NCBI GenBank assembly: GCA_038209965.1
Contig: JBBQXF010000008.1
Span: 8,330-72,329, forward strand
Reading direction: 5' to 3'
Source of the DNA: JALONO01 sp038209965
GTDB taxonomy: Bacteria > Bacteroidota > Bacteroidia > Cytophagales > Thermoflexibacteraceae
DNA length: 64,000 nucleotides
Under the pieces are notes generated by a model. It ran no database searches. It was given only the letters and a program-made list of their open reading frames with translations, and was not told where the DNA came from. Made by a program: the position numbers and the translations under genes. Positions 41,735 through 49,429 of this stretch are shown piece by piece. Numbering within the stretch: the stretch's first letter is position 1; each line of letters opens with the position of its first letter.

Positions 41735-42757
41735 TTGAGCACCGTGGCCATTATCAGCAAAAAGAAACAAGCCTATAAGATCGGGGAAAAACTCCAGCGG
41801 TTTTTGCATAAATATGGCCGGGAGATTGCCATTCCATTGCAATACCGCGACTTGAGCCGCTATATCAGCGCGACCAACCTTTATGACCGCCACGGCGCGG
41901 ACACCCTTTGGTTGAGTGTCTATTATTCACCCGGCGATCAAGAATATATTTTCAGTAGTTTAAAACGGATCTACGCCCAGTTGAAGATCAGTGGCAACCT
42001 GTCGGTCATCGATCACCTGTACGTAGATCGCATCGACGTGTGCACCTACGGCAACACCCGCCCGTTTCGGGTTCGGATTGTCAATAAAATAAATGACAAC
42101 TTTGATTATTTTTATGTAAAAGTGGCTGATGCCTCGCGCATCTATGGGCTGGAGCTTGAAGACATCCTCTCGCCCAACCGGGTGCGCTACCTAGTGTACA
42201 AGGACACCTTGATCGAGGAGCACATCATTGGCATTCCCGGCGATCAGTTCATCCGCGATCACTTACCAACGGCCAATAAAATCAGGATTGCCAAGGAATT
42301 TGTCAAATTTAATGAACGCTGCTTCATTCGCTTGCTGGGGGACATGCACTCTAGCAACTTTGTGGTGGATTCTACCCCCGATTTTGAGGAAGTCCATTAC
42401 CGGATCCGGGCCATTGACTTTGATCAACAAAGCTACGAAGGGCGCAAAGCCATTTACCTGCCCCAATTTTTCAAACAAAACAATCCCATCCTCACCTTGG
42501 GGTTTGAGGTGCTCACCCCGGAAAGTGTGCAGCAGTACCAACTCGAGGAGCGGGCCTTAATGATCAACCGGCTGCGCACTTCGCGCCATGTGCTGGGCGA
42601 CATCATGGCCGTGTTGCTCATAGATGAAATAGCCCCGATGGAGAGCGTGGTATGCCTGCGAAGTGAGTTGGCGGCCCACTATGGCCGTGACGAGTTTTTA
42701 CGGTGCAAATCAATGGGCGATGTGCTGCGCACCAGCCTAAAGCAATTGTTTCGCTAA
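41735..42757 (+). CDS. Protein with kinase/phosphotransferase-like active-site motifs, function unknown
   Basis: About 340 residues from TTG 41735; a TTG at 41711 or a GTG at 41744 cannot be excluded, and the -7-like box at 41706 favours 41735 or later. The C-terminal half contains IRLLGDMHSSNFVVD followed ~20 residues later by RIRAIDFDQQSYEG. This is the HxxxxN...DFD arrangement of the catalytic loop and metal-binding Asp in aminoglycoside-phosphotransferase/HipA/CotH-type kinase folds. The N-terminal half has LWLSVYYSPGDQEYIFSSL and VDRIDVCTYGNTRPFRVRIV, possibly the N-lobe. Neither signal peptide nor membrane segment is seen. The substrate is unknown; its neighbours give no clue. Confidence 0.6.
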   Translation: MSTVAIISKKKQAYKIGEKLQRFLHKYGREIAIPLQYRDLSRYISATNLYDRHGADTLWLSVYYSPGDQEYIFSSLKRIYAQLKISGNLSVIDHLYVDRIDVCTYGNTRPFRVRIVNKINDNFDYFYVKVADASRIYGLELEDILSPNRVRYLVYKDTLIEEHIIGIPGDQFIRDHLPTANKIRIAKEFVKFNERCFIRLLGDMHSSNFVVDSTPDFEEVHYRIRAIDFDQQSYEGRKAIYLPQFFKQNNPILTLGFEVLTPESVQQYQLEERALMINRLRTSRHVLGDIMAVLLIDEIAPMESVVCLRSELAAHYGRDEFLRCKSMGDVLRTSLKQLFR

Positions 42758-43167
42758 CCGGGGCAGGTTTGGGCGCTAAATTCGACGGCAATGCGGGCCG
42801 CGATTGCCTGCATTTCATCGCCCGAGAATTGGAGCTTAGGCCGCGAAAAGTCCAGATCGTGCGGGCCGAGCAGCGGGATCAGGTGGATATGCACGTGGGG
42901 CACTTCCAGCCCCATCACCGCCAAGCCCACGCGCAGGCAAGGGACGGCGGCCCGGATGGCGGCGGCCACTTGCTTGGCAAAAATGAACAGGCCGGTGTAA
43001 GCAGCATCGTCCAGATCGAACACATAGTCCACCTCCTTTTTGGGAATCACCAGCGTGTGGCCCGCGTTGACCGGGCTGATGTCCAAAAAAGCAAAATAGT
43101 GGTCGGTTTCGGCCACTTTGTAGCTGGGGATTTCCCCATTTATGATTCGGGTGAAAATACTGGGCAT
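42754..43167 (-). CDS. HIT-family nucleotide hydrolase (HinT-like)
   Basis: 137 residues from the ATG at 43167 (MPSIFTRIINGEIPS). The histidine triad is intact in HVHIHLIP, and the family stretches ETDHYFAFLDISPVNAGHTLVIPKKEV are clear. Members hydrolyse purine nucleoside phosphoramidates and aminoacyl-adenylates. The stop codon overlaps that of the convergent kinase-fold gene: the four bases CTAA hold both stops. Confidence 0.92.
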   Translation of the reverse strand: MPSIFTRIINGEIPSYKVAETDHYFAFLDISPVNAGHTLVIPKKEVDYVFDLDDAAYTGLFIFAKQVAAAIRAAVPCLRVGLAVMGLEVPHVHIHLIPLLGPHDLDFSRPKLQFSGDEMQAIAARIAVEFSAQTCPG

Positions 43168-43297
43168 GGGCAAGACTGGCTAGAATGCATAAAAAACAAG
43201 TTCAATATTACGCAAAGCCAGCTAATTTTCCGTATTTCGCTTCAACAAAACAAGGTTGATGGTTTTGGCCGGGTTCCTTCTCGGTAAAAAGCACTAG

Positions 43298-43552
43298 CTA
43301 TTGAGACCAATGAGAAATCCAAAACCCTGGTTTTAGTAACTTGGTCGCCTCTAACAACTTACCACCTGACCAAATTGATGGTTTTGCGGGGCTGTGCGCA
43401 GTGGAATCGGTTGGAGATGGGGCCTGTTGGGCTGGTTGGGTCAACCAGTGGCGAGATTCCCGCCATAGCCGTTCGGGTAGGCTATTTTCGGTCAAGCAAA
43501 ACTGCAAAATCGTAATGTTGAGGCAGAGAAATAACAAGCGCAGGAGTTTCAT
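43298..43552 (-). CDS. Small putative secreted protein
   Basis: 84 residues beginning MKLLRLLFLCLNITILQFC, a plausible signal peptide or lipoprotein-like N terminus, then a Pro/Ser/Trp-rich segment without a recognised domain. The ATG at 43552 has a free upstream region. There is no homology that I can name, and it could be spurious; the hydrophobic start is the only support. Confidence 0.35.
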   Translation of the reverse strand: MKLLRLLFLCLNITILQFCLTENSLPERLWRESRHWLTQPAQQAPSPTDSTAHSPAKPSIWSGGKLLEATKLLKPGFWISHWSQ

Positions 43553-43689
43553 GATCCCTAAATTGATTTAAAGGCAGACGAAACTATGGTTTGACGGGTT
43601 GCCTTTTGGGAGACAAATATTTAATTTTCCTGAAAAAACATAATTTATTCTTGTTAGCGTTATATCAAAAAGCCAAACTTTATTTGCCT

Positions 43690-44226
43690 ATGAATGCATG
43701 GATCCGTCCCTTATTGTTGAGCATGATGCTCGCCGTGGCAACTTCCATCAGTGCAGAAGCCCGCGCCGGCTTGATCAAGCCTTCTAGTTGGGCCGCTGTC
43801 CCGGGCGACAGTTTGGCGGCCAAGACCTCGCTGGGCGATCGGGTCCTGCAGTTTGCCCAAAAGTACCTGGGCACACCCTACGTGTATGCGGGCAAGGATG
43901 GACGGGGTTTTGATTGCAGTGGTTTTTTATACTTTGTTTACAAAAATTTTAGCATCGCGTTACCTGCTTCGTCCGGTGCCTACCGGGCAGTGGGCCGCGA
44001 GATCCGTTTGCAGGATGCCCGCCCCGGCGACGTAATGGTGTTCACCGGGACCAATTCGGCCATCCGCCAGCCGGGGCACGTGGGCATTGTGTACGAAAAA
44101 ATGGGGGAGGACATCCGGTTTATTCATTGCTCATCGGCCAAAAACACCAACTGCGTTACCTATAACGTGCTTTCCCAGCCTAACTATACCCGTCGGTTCC
44201 TCAAAGTGGTGCGGGTAATTGAATAG
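43690..44226 (+). CDS. NlpC/P60-family cell-wall peptidase
   Basis: 178 residues from the ATG at 43690. A signal peptide covers about residues 1-24, then comes a single NlpC/P60 domain with catalytic Cys76 in FDCSGF, His130 in PGHVGIVY and the third residue His146 in FIHCSSAK. The sequence GTPYVYAGKDGRGFDCSG is canonical. Expected to cut D-gamma-glutamyl-diamino acid bonds in peptidoglycan. It lacks SH3 or LysM targeting domains, so it is a minimal hydrolase. Confidence 0.92.
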   Translation: MNAWIRPLLLSMMLAVATSISAEARAGLIKPSSWAAVPGDSLAAKTSLGDRVLQFAQKYLGTPYVYAGKDGRGFDCSGFLYFVYKNFSIALPASSGAYRAVGREIRLQDARPGDVMVFTGTNSAIRQPGHVGIVYEKMGEDIRFIHCSSAKNTNCVTYNVLSQPNYTRRFLKVVRVIE

Positions 44227-44346
44227 AGTTTGTCGAAAATTCCCAAGTCCTTTTGCCGATTTGCAGCGGGCGCACCACCAAGCAGTTCTGGTCATTGGCA
44301 AAGCGATGGGCGAGATAGGCAATACCCATTTTTCTCCAATTTGCCC

Positions 44347-44354
44347 TACCTTTG
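44347..44354 (+). promoter_or_regulatory. -7 promoter box of folD
   Basis: TACCTTTG is an exact TAnnTTTG match. It predicts transcription from about 44361 and a leader of ~90 nt before the folD ATG, and argues against the longer frame starting at 44371. Confidence 0.5.
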
Positions 44355-44451
44355 CAACCTAAGGTGATCATTGAGCCAAGCGTCGTCCGGTCTTTTCGCG
44401 CATGGGGTCAGCGTAGCCTCCCACTATTCTTATGCAACCATTAGTAATTTC

Positions 44452-45327
44452 ATGCAACTGATTGACGGCAAGCTAGTTGCCCAACTGGCTAAAAACGAAA
44501 TGGCGGCGGAAGTCGCCGAGATCCTGGCCCAGGGCGGCAAGATCCCCCATTTGGCCGCCATATTGGTGGGCAATGACGGGGCCAGTGAAACCTATGTGGG
44601 CAGCAAGGTACGGTGTTGCGAAGAGGTGGGGTTTCGGTCCACCCTGTTGCGCTATCCCGAAACGTTGAGCGAAGCCGAGCTGTTGGCGGTCGTGGAGCAA
44701 CTTAACCAAGATGCTGAAATTGACGGGTTCATCGTCCAACTGCCCTTGCCCAAGCATATTTCTGCCGAGAAAATCATTTTTGCCATTGATCCGCGCAAAG
44801 ATGTAGATGGGTTTCATCCGGTGAATGTGGGTAGAATGGTGCTCAATGCCCCGACTTATCTGCCCGCTACCCCTTTTGGCATTTTGCAACTGCTGGCGCA
44901 TTATCGGATCGAGACCAGCGGCAAACACTGCGTGGTAGTGGGCCGGAGCAATATAGTGGGTTTGCCGATGAGCATTTTGATGGCCCGCAATACCTACCCT
45001 GGCAATTGTACCGTCACGCTCACCCACAGCCGCACCCGCAATTTGCGGGAGGAGACCCTCCGGGCCGATATTTTGATCGCTGCCCTGGGCCGGCCCGGTT
45101 TTGTCACGGCCGACATGGTGAAGCCGGGCGCAGTGGTGATCGATGTGGGCACTACCCGCGTGCCCGATGTCAGCAAAAAATCGGGGTTTGCCCTCAAAGG
45201 GGATGTGGACTTTGAGTCAGTCGCTCCCAATTGCAGTTTTATAACGCCTGTTCCTGGCGGGGTCGGCCTAATGACCGTCGCCTCCCTGCTTCGCAATACG
45301 TTGTTGGCGGCCAAAGGGGGGCTATAA
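44452..45327 (+). CDS. folD: Bifunctional methylene-THF dehydrogenase/methenyl-THF cyclohydrolase
   Basis: 291 residues from the ATG at 44452 ([11 protein letters not shown]). One-carbon metabolism enzyme interconverting 5,10-methylene- and 10-formyl-tetrahydrofolate. Recognisable stretches are [20 protein letters not shown] with the catalytic Lys, [29 protein letters not shown], the NADP-binding [17 protein letters not shown], and [18 protein letters not shown]. Stand-alone gene. Confidence 0.96.
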   Translation: MQLIDGKLVAQLAKNEMAAEVAEILAQGGKIPHLAAILVGNDGASETYVGSKVRCCEEVGFRSTLLRYPETLSEAELLAVVEQLNQDAEIDGFIVQLPLPKHISAEKIIFAIDPRKDVDGFHPVNVGRMVLNAPTYLPATPFGILQLLAHYRIETSGKHCVVVGRSNIVGLPMSILMARNTYPGNCTVTLTHSRTRNLREETLRADILIAALGRPGFVTADMVKPGAVVIDVGTTRVPDVSKKSGFALKGDVDFESVAPNCSFITPVPGGVGLMTVASLLRNTLLAAKGGL

Positions 45328-45631
45328 GCAACAACACTTGGCGGTATCTGATAAAGTTGGTTGTCAGCCCACGACGTGGAGCACTATTGGGTGTGTATGC
45401 TTTGGTGGCCAATAGATTGAATATTTTTTTGCCAATCAATAACGTGGAGAAATTTCTCGCTGGGCAAAGTCTGTAACTTTCGTCAACCGAAGGAAGCCAA
45501 GCCCTACTGTGCCAATAGAAAAGTCGACCGGCTCACGACTCGGGTATCACAAGTCTGGGAATTTGATATAGCGGCTTGGCTGGGAGAAATAGAAAGGGAT
45601 AATACGAATTAAGGGGTGGCAAAAGACCAAA
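45328..45631. other. Intergenic region between folD and the Imm44-like relic
   Basis: About 300 bp without a recognisable gene. The left 81-bp direct repeat is at 45464-45544. Upstream of it the sequence is A+T-rich (ATATTTTTTTG). Confidence 0.5.
45464..45544 (+). repeat. Left copy of an 81-bp imperfect direct repeat
   Basis: It aligns without gaps to 46066-46146: 62 of 81 positions are identical by my hand count (about 77%). Shared strings include AAAGTC, ACTTTCG, TGTGCCAA, AGAAAAGTCG, GGCTCAC and CTCGGG. The two copies flank the Imm44-like relic. Confidence 0.65.
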
Positions 45632-46038
45632 TTATTTGCTTGCCTCGTCTGCAATACGCTCTTCCCTCACCAACCCATTTTTCTCAAAAAGGCTTTTTAC
45701 ATCAGCATAAAAACGCTCATGATCAAAGTTTTTCATGCGCATTTTTTTGTAAAGTAGGATAGAATTGAGGAAAAGCCTAGCCACCATTGCTTTTACTTCT
45801 TCGGGCGTAGCGGCCATGACCTCAAAGTAGTCGAGCTTGAGTTGGAAATCCAAATAGCGTTTTTGCCTATAAAAGCGGTGATGTTCGGTGTGAACTTTTG
45901 ATTTGGCAAGTGAATCAAAAACACAAAAAATAGGTAATCAATCTCATCTCCATAACTTTTGAGGTTGAGGTGTTCGTTTAATAATTCTTCTACCGCTTGA
46001 TAACAATCGACAGATTTTTCTTCTGAAATTTCGTGCAA
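45632..46038 (-). pseudogene. Frameshifted, truncated Imm44-like immunity gene
   Basis: One frame (from 46038) gives LHEISEEKSVDCYQAVEELL, NEHLNLKSYGDEIDYLF; another frame gives CVFDSLAKSKVHTEHHRFYR, RYLDFQLKLDYFEVMAATPE, EVKAMVARLFLNSILLYKK and so on to a stop at 45632. The two join smoothly if one assumes a frameshift near 45925-45945, where the minus strand has runs of T (CTATTTTTTGTGTTTTT). The composite (SGEI-like start, KxYGDEI, LxFQLKLDYxxF, LFLNSI) resembles the Imm44 family of polymorphic-toxin immunity proteins. The N terminus begins inside a palindrome (46034-46054), so it is probably truncated. No toxin is adjacent. An inactive relic is the best reading. Confidence 0.5.
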
Positions 46039-46084
46039 AGTCGCAGACTTTGCACCAGAAATAAGCGAAAGTCCGTGACTTTCG
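46034..46084. repeat. Two adjacent AAAGTC/GACTTT palindromes
   Basis: TGCAAAGTC-GCA-GACTTTGCA (arms 46034-46042 and 46046-46054) and CGAAAGTC-CGT-GACTTTCG (arms 46066-46073 and 46077-46084) are perfect hairpins of related sequence. The second begins the right copy of the 81-bp direct repeat. A related degenerate form opens the left copy at 45464. Confidence 0.65.
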
Positions 46085-46146
46085 GCAGCCGAGTACAGCT
46101 AGGCCCTGTTGTGCCAACAGAAAAGTCGGCTGGCTCACTGCTCGGG
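46066..46146 (+). repeat. Right copy of the 81-bp imperfect direct repeat
   Basis: Partner of 45464-45544. Its last 12 bases run into the 3' end of the UMF1 transporter gene (stop codon at 46135-46137), so the repeat includes the end of that gene. Confidence 0.65.
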
Positions 46147-47478
46147 ATCGCGGGGGGGGGCAGGCCGCCGCGATTTCAATTGGTGGACCGAAGTGCGGTG
46201 ATCGGCAATGGTGACTCCCTGGATCAGATAAAGCCCCACCCCGAAGAAAACCACCAACAGCAACGCCCCGTTGCGCATGTCACCGGTGAGTTGGGTCAAG
46301 ATGCCAAAGAAGGCCGTCCCGAAAACAATGGACAATTTTTCCATCACATCATAAAAGCTGAAAAAGGAAGCGGTATCGTGCGTGTCCCGGGGCAGGAGCA
46401 GGGCATAAGTGGAGCGCGCCATGGACTGGATGCCGCCCATCATCAACCCCACGATGGCGGCCAAGCCAAAGAACTGGGTCTTGTCGGTGATGATGAACGC
46501 TATGACGCACACACAGATCCACACAATGAGCATGGCGTGGATCGTGGATATGTTGCCTTTGCTCCCCGCGGTTTTGGCAAAGGCCCAAGCCCCCGGAATG
46601 GCCAACAACTGGATCAACAATATGGTGGCCACCAACTCGAGGTCAGTCAATTTTAGTTCCACTTTGCCGAAGGTGGCCGCCAAGAGCATAACCGTCTGGA
46701 CACCAGTGCTGAAACAAAAAAACGCAAAAAGGTAACGACGGGCACCGGGCAGCTTTTTGAGCATCCGCCACACATTTCCCAGCTCAACAAAGCCTTTGGT
46801 GAGCAAGTTGCCGGAGCGGGTTTGCTCCTGCAACTTGGGGGGCAAGCCGCTAAAACTGTATAGACCAAACAAGAGCCACCAAGCCCCAACGGCGACAAAA
46901 CTGGCCCTTTGAACGACTAGATCGCTCTTGAACCCGAAAGTAACGGGATTGGCAATGACGGCCAAGCAAACGACCATCAACAGGACGCTGCCGATGTACC
47001 CGAAGGCATAGCCTTGGGCACTCACTTCATTAAAGCGTTCTTTTTTAACGATTTCTGGCAGGTAGGAATTGTAAAAAACCAAGGCCCCGGTGTAGCCAAT
47101 ATTGCCGATGGTGAAGGCCAAAATACCAAACCAGACATTCTTCCCCTCAAAAAAGAACAAACTCATGCACGCTAGGCTGCCCACATAGGTGAATACTTGC
47201 ATGAAGAATTTCTTTTTATCGCCATAATCGGCAATGCCCGACAAGATGGGCGACAAGATCGCTGCAAAAAGATAAGCGAATGACAGTGAAAATGAATAAA
47301 GAGCCGAATTGTTGATCAGGTTTCCCCCTATTGGCACCAGCCCGTCCTTGAAAGCGGCCGTGGTCACGTTGGTGTAATAGGCAGGAAATAGGGTTGAGGT
47401 AATCACCAAGTTGTAGGCCGAATTTGCCCAGTCGTACATGCACCAAGCCGTGATTGTTGCTTTGTTGTCTTTCTGCAT
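46135..47478 (-). CDS. MFS transporter, UMF1 (Atg22-like) family
   Basis: 447 residues with about 12 transmembrane helices. The N terminus AWCMYDWANSAYNLVITSTLFPAYY is the UMF1/Atg22 signature, later supported by FYNSYLPEI and GLMMGGIQSMARSTYALLLPRDT. These are inner-membrane effluxers; the fungal relative exports amino acids from the vacuole. The bacterial substrate is not known. The gene follows the lptE-like gene by 10 bp and is probably co-transcribed with it and the sigma54 activator. Its 3' end carries the direct repeat described at 46066-46146. Confidence 0.88.
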   Translation of the reverse strand: MQKDNKATITAWCMYDWANSAYNLVITSTLFPAYYTNVTTAAFKDGLVPIGGNLINNSALYSFSLSFAYLFAAILSPILSGIADYGDKKKFFMQVFTYVGSLACMSLFFFEGKNVWFGILAFTIGNIGYTGALVFYNSYLPEIVKKERFNEVSAQGYAFGYIGSVLLMVVCLAVIANPVTFGFKSDLVVQRASFVAVGAWWLLFGLYSFSGLPPKLQEQTRSGNLLTKGFVELGNVWRMLKKLPGARRYLFAFFCFSTGVQTVMLLAATFGKVELKLTDLELVATILLIQLLAIPGAWAFAKTAGSKGNISTIHAMLIVWICVCVIAFIITDKTQFFGLAAIVGLMMGGIQSMARSTYALLLPRDTHDTASFFSFYDVMEKLSIVFGTAFFGILTQLTGDMRNGALLLVVFFGVGLYLIQGVTIADHRTSVHQLKSRRPAPPRDPEQ

Positions 47479-47488
47479 CTAAAAAATA

Positions 47489-48043
47489 TTACCAGTTTGC
47501 CACAGTTTTGTTGAAAATATCCAGAATTACTTGGTCAAAAATGGTGCGGATCAATTCCTGCTCGACTTCTGATAAGTTGCGACCTTGCGCAAAGTCCTGA
47601 AAGAAGGAAAATTCTTGTTCAAAGCTTTGGGTATCGTCTTTGGAATTAACATAGTTGACCTTGATCGAGATGGTAAGCCGTTGTTGGCCAGCCAATTGAG
47701 CAAACTGGGTGCCATCTTGTCCCGGCTGGGAGACGGTGCCAGCGGTTGGGGCCACGGGCGACACATCATACCTGACAATGGTGCCACTGAAGGACAAGTC
47801 GCCGTTGTCCTTGACCAAGGCCAGACGGGTGTTGCGCATGAAATACTCGCGCAGGTCCTCGGTAAATCGCAGGCCAAGATTGGCGGGGCCGGCGGCCACA
47901 TCGGCATAAAAAGTTTCCATGGACATGGTCTTGATCACCGTGTAGTCGATCACCCCGCCCTGAAAAGTAAAACTGGGGCGCTGGGAGCAAGCCAAGGTCA
48001 ATACACAAATTAACCCCCAAAGACTATTCCTCATCAATTTCAT
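47489..48043 (-). CDS. LptE-family lipopolysaccharide assembly lipoprotein
   Basis: 184 residues from the ATG at 48043 (an ATG at 48034 is also possible). A signal peptide ends with the lipobox LTLAC. The body FTFQGGVIDYTVIKTMSMETF, GLRFTEDLREYFMRNTRLALV, LSFSGTIVRYDVSP and KVNYVNSKDDTQSFEQEFSFF is the LptE/RlpB pattern of Bacteroidota: Sec14-like alpha/beta fold with the F-x-E-D-L-R helix. It should partner the LptD barrel in the outer membrane. It overlaps the end of the sigma54 activator gene by 20 bp (11 bp with the later start), the usual Bacteroidota arrangement. Confidence 0.85.
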   Translation of the reverse strand: MKLMRNSLWGLICVLTLACSQRPSFTFQGGVIDYTVIKTMSMETFYADVAAGPANLGLRFTEDLREYFMRNTRLALVKDNGDLSFSGTIVRYDVSPVAPTAGTVSQPGQDGTQFAQLAGQQRLTISIKVNYVNSKDDTQSFEQEFSFFQDFAQGRNLSEVEQELIRTIFDQVILDIFNKTVANW

Positions 48044-49328
48044 ATTGCTTGATTTTACGGTAGAGGGTACGTTCGGAAATTCCCAGGTCTTGGGCTGCAT
48101 ATTTTCGTTTGTTGTTGTTTTTCCGCAAGGCTTTGAGAATCATTTCCTTTTCTTTTTTTTCCAGCGAAAGGTTGTCCTCCTCAACTTCGTGGTGGGTGAT
48201 GTCCTCCACTTTGGTGTCATAGTAAACTGTTTCGCCATTGTCTTGGTTGGTGCTCTTGGGCGAAATCATCAGCGAACTGGCTTCGGGCCGCTCGGCGGGC
48301 CGGCCGTGGAAGTTGGAAAGCGGCGAGGTGGTGCTCTCTTCGTCCAAGTTGCGGAACAGCCCCTTGTGCTCTTGGATCACGGAACTGCCCTCGTGCTCGT
48401 TCTGCAATACCTGCAACATCAATTTTTTTAGTTCGGTCACATCGCGGCGCATGTCAAACAATACTTTGTAGAGCAATTCCCGTTCTGAAATGTCCTCTTT
48501 GCCACCATTGGGCAACAGGGCGGGCAGGTAGCTGTCCTGGGCTTGGGGCAAATATTTGGTCAACATTTCGGCGTTGATATCACGCGAGATCTCGAGCACC
48601 GATACCTGTTCAGCAATGTTTTTTAGTTGGCGGATATTGCCCGGAAAGCGGTAGCGGAGCAGCAAGGTCTTGGCCTCTTCGGACAAGTTGACCGACTTTA
48701 CGCGGTATTTTTCGGCAAAATCATTGGCAAATTTGCGAAAAAGCAGTTCAATATCGCTTCCCCGCTCGCGCAAGGGGGGAATATAGATGGGCACGGTATT
48801 GAGGCGATAATAGAGATCTTGCCGAAATTTGCCCTTGTCCACGGCTTTGGCCAGATCTACATTGGTGGCGGCCACCACCCGCACATTGGTTTTTTGTACT
48901 TTGGATGATCCAACGCGGATGAAGTCGCCGTTTTCCAGTACGCGCAGCAAGCGGGCTTGGGTACCCAGCGGCATCTCGCCGATCTCGTCCAGAAAAATAG
49001 TGCCGCCATCAGTTACTTCAAAATAGCCCTTGCGCGCCTCCGAGGCTCCAGTGAACGATCCTTTCTCGTGGCCAAAAAGCTCCGAATCAATGGTGCCTTC
49101 CGGGATAGCCCCGCAATTGATGGCAATGAAATGGTTGTGTTTCCGGGTACTGAGGTTATGAATGATCTTGGAGAACGACTCTTTGCCACTGCCGCTCTCG
49201 CCCGTGATGAGCACGGTCATCTCGGTAGGGGCCACTTGCGAGGCCACTTGGACTGCATAGTTGAGGGCTGGTGAGTTCCCAATAATGCCAAATCGGAGCT
49301 TGAGTGCCTGAATATCCACTACTGACAT
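48024..49328 (-). CDS. Sigma54-dependent transcriptional activator without receiver domain
   Basis: 434 residues from the ATG at 49328. No N-terminal sensor or receiver domain is present: the AAA+ module begins almost at once with Walker A ITGESGSGKE (41-50), sigma54-contact loop ELFGHEKGSFTGA, Walker B GTIFLDEIGEM and RNA-polymerase-activating downstream motifs (NVRVVAATNVDL, FRQDLYYRLN, LRERGSDIELL). A Ser/Thr/Glu-rich linker leads to a C-terminal Fis-type helix-turn-helix (KEMILKALRKNNNKRKYAAQDLGISERTLYRKIKQY). It is predicted to be constitutively competent or controlled by level or partner. Position upstream of lptE suggests an envelope link. Confidence 0.9.
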   Translation of the reverse strand: MSVVDIQALKLRFGIIGNSPALNYAVQVASQVAPTEMTVLITGESGSGKESFSKIIHNLSTRKHNHFIAINCGAIPEGTIDSELFGHEKGSFTGASEARKGYFEVTDGGTIFLDEIGEMPLGTQARLLRVLENGDFIRVGSSKVQKTNVRVVAATNVDLAKAVDKGKFRQDLYYRLNTVPIYIPPLRERGSDIELLFRKFANDFAEKYRVKSVNLSEEAKTLLLRYRFPGNIRQLKNIAEQVSVLEISRDINAEMLTKYLPQAQDSYLPALLPNGGKEDISERELLYKVLFDMRRDVTELKKLMLQVLQNEHEGSSVIQEHKGLFRNLDEESTTSPLSNFHGRPAERPEASSLMISPKSTNQDNGETVYYDTKVEDITHHEVEEDNLSLEKKEKEMILKALRKNNNKRKYAAQDLGISERTLYRKIKQYEIDEE

Positions 49329-49429
49329 ATTAAAAGGAGAACGGTTCGGTTTGGGAACAAAGTTAAGCAAAAGGACCACAAGTGTGACAAAATGGCACAC
49401 TTGTGACCGTTAAAAAAAGCCAAAAAAGA

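Noticed and set aside
45328..46134. Toxin gene partnering the Imm44-like relic
   Set aside because: I looked on both strands of the locus and its flanks for a toxin domain or Rhs-type repeat and saw none.
47800..47815. Match to GCCGTTGTCC of the palindromic repeat
   Set aside because: It lies in the lptE-like coding sequence and lacks the second arm, so it is a chance match.
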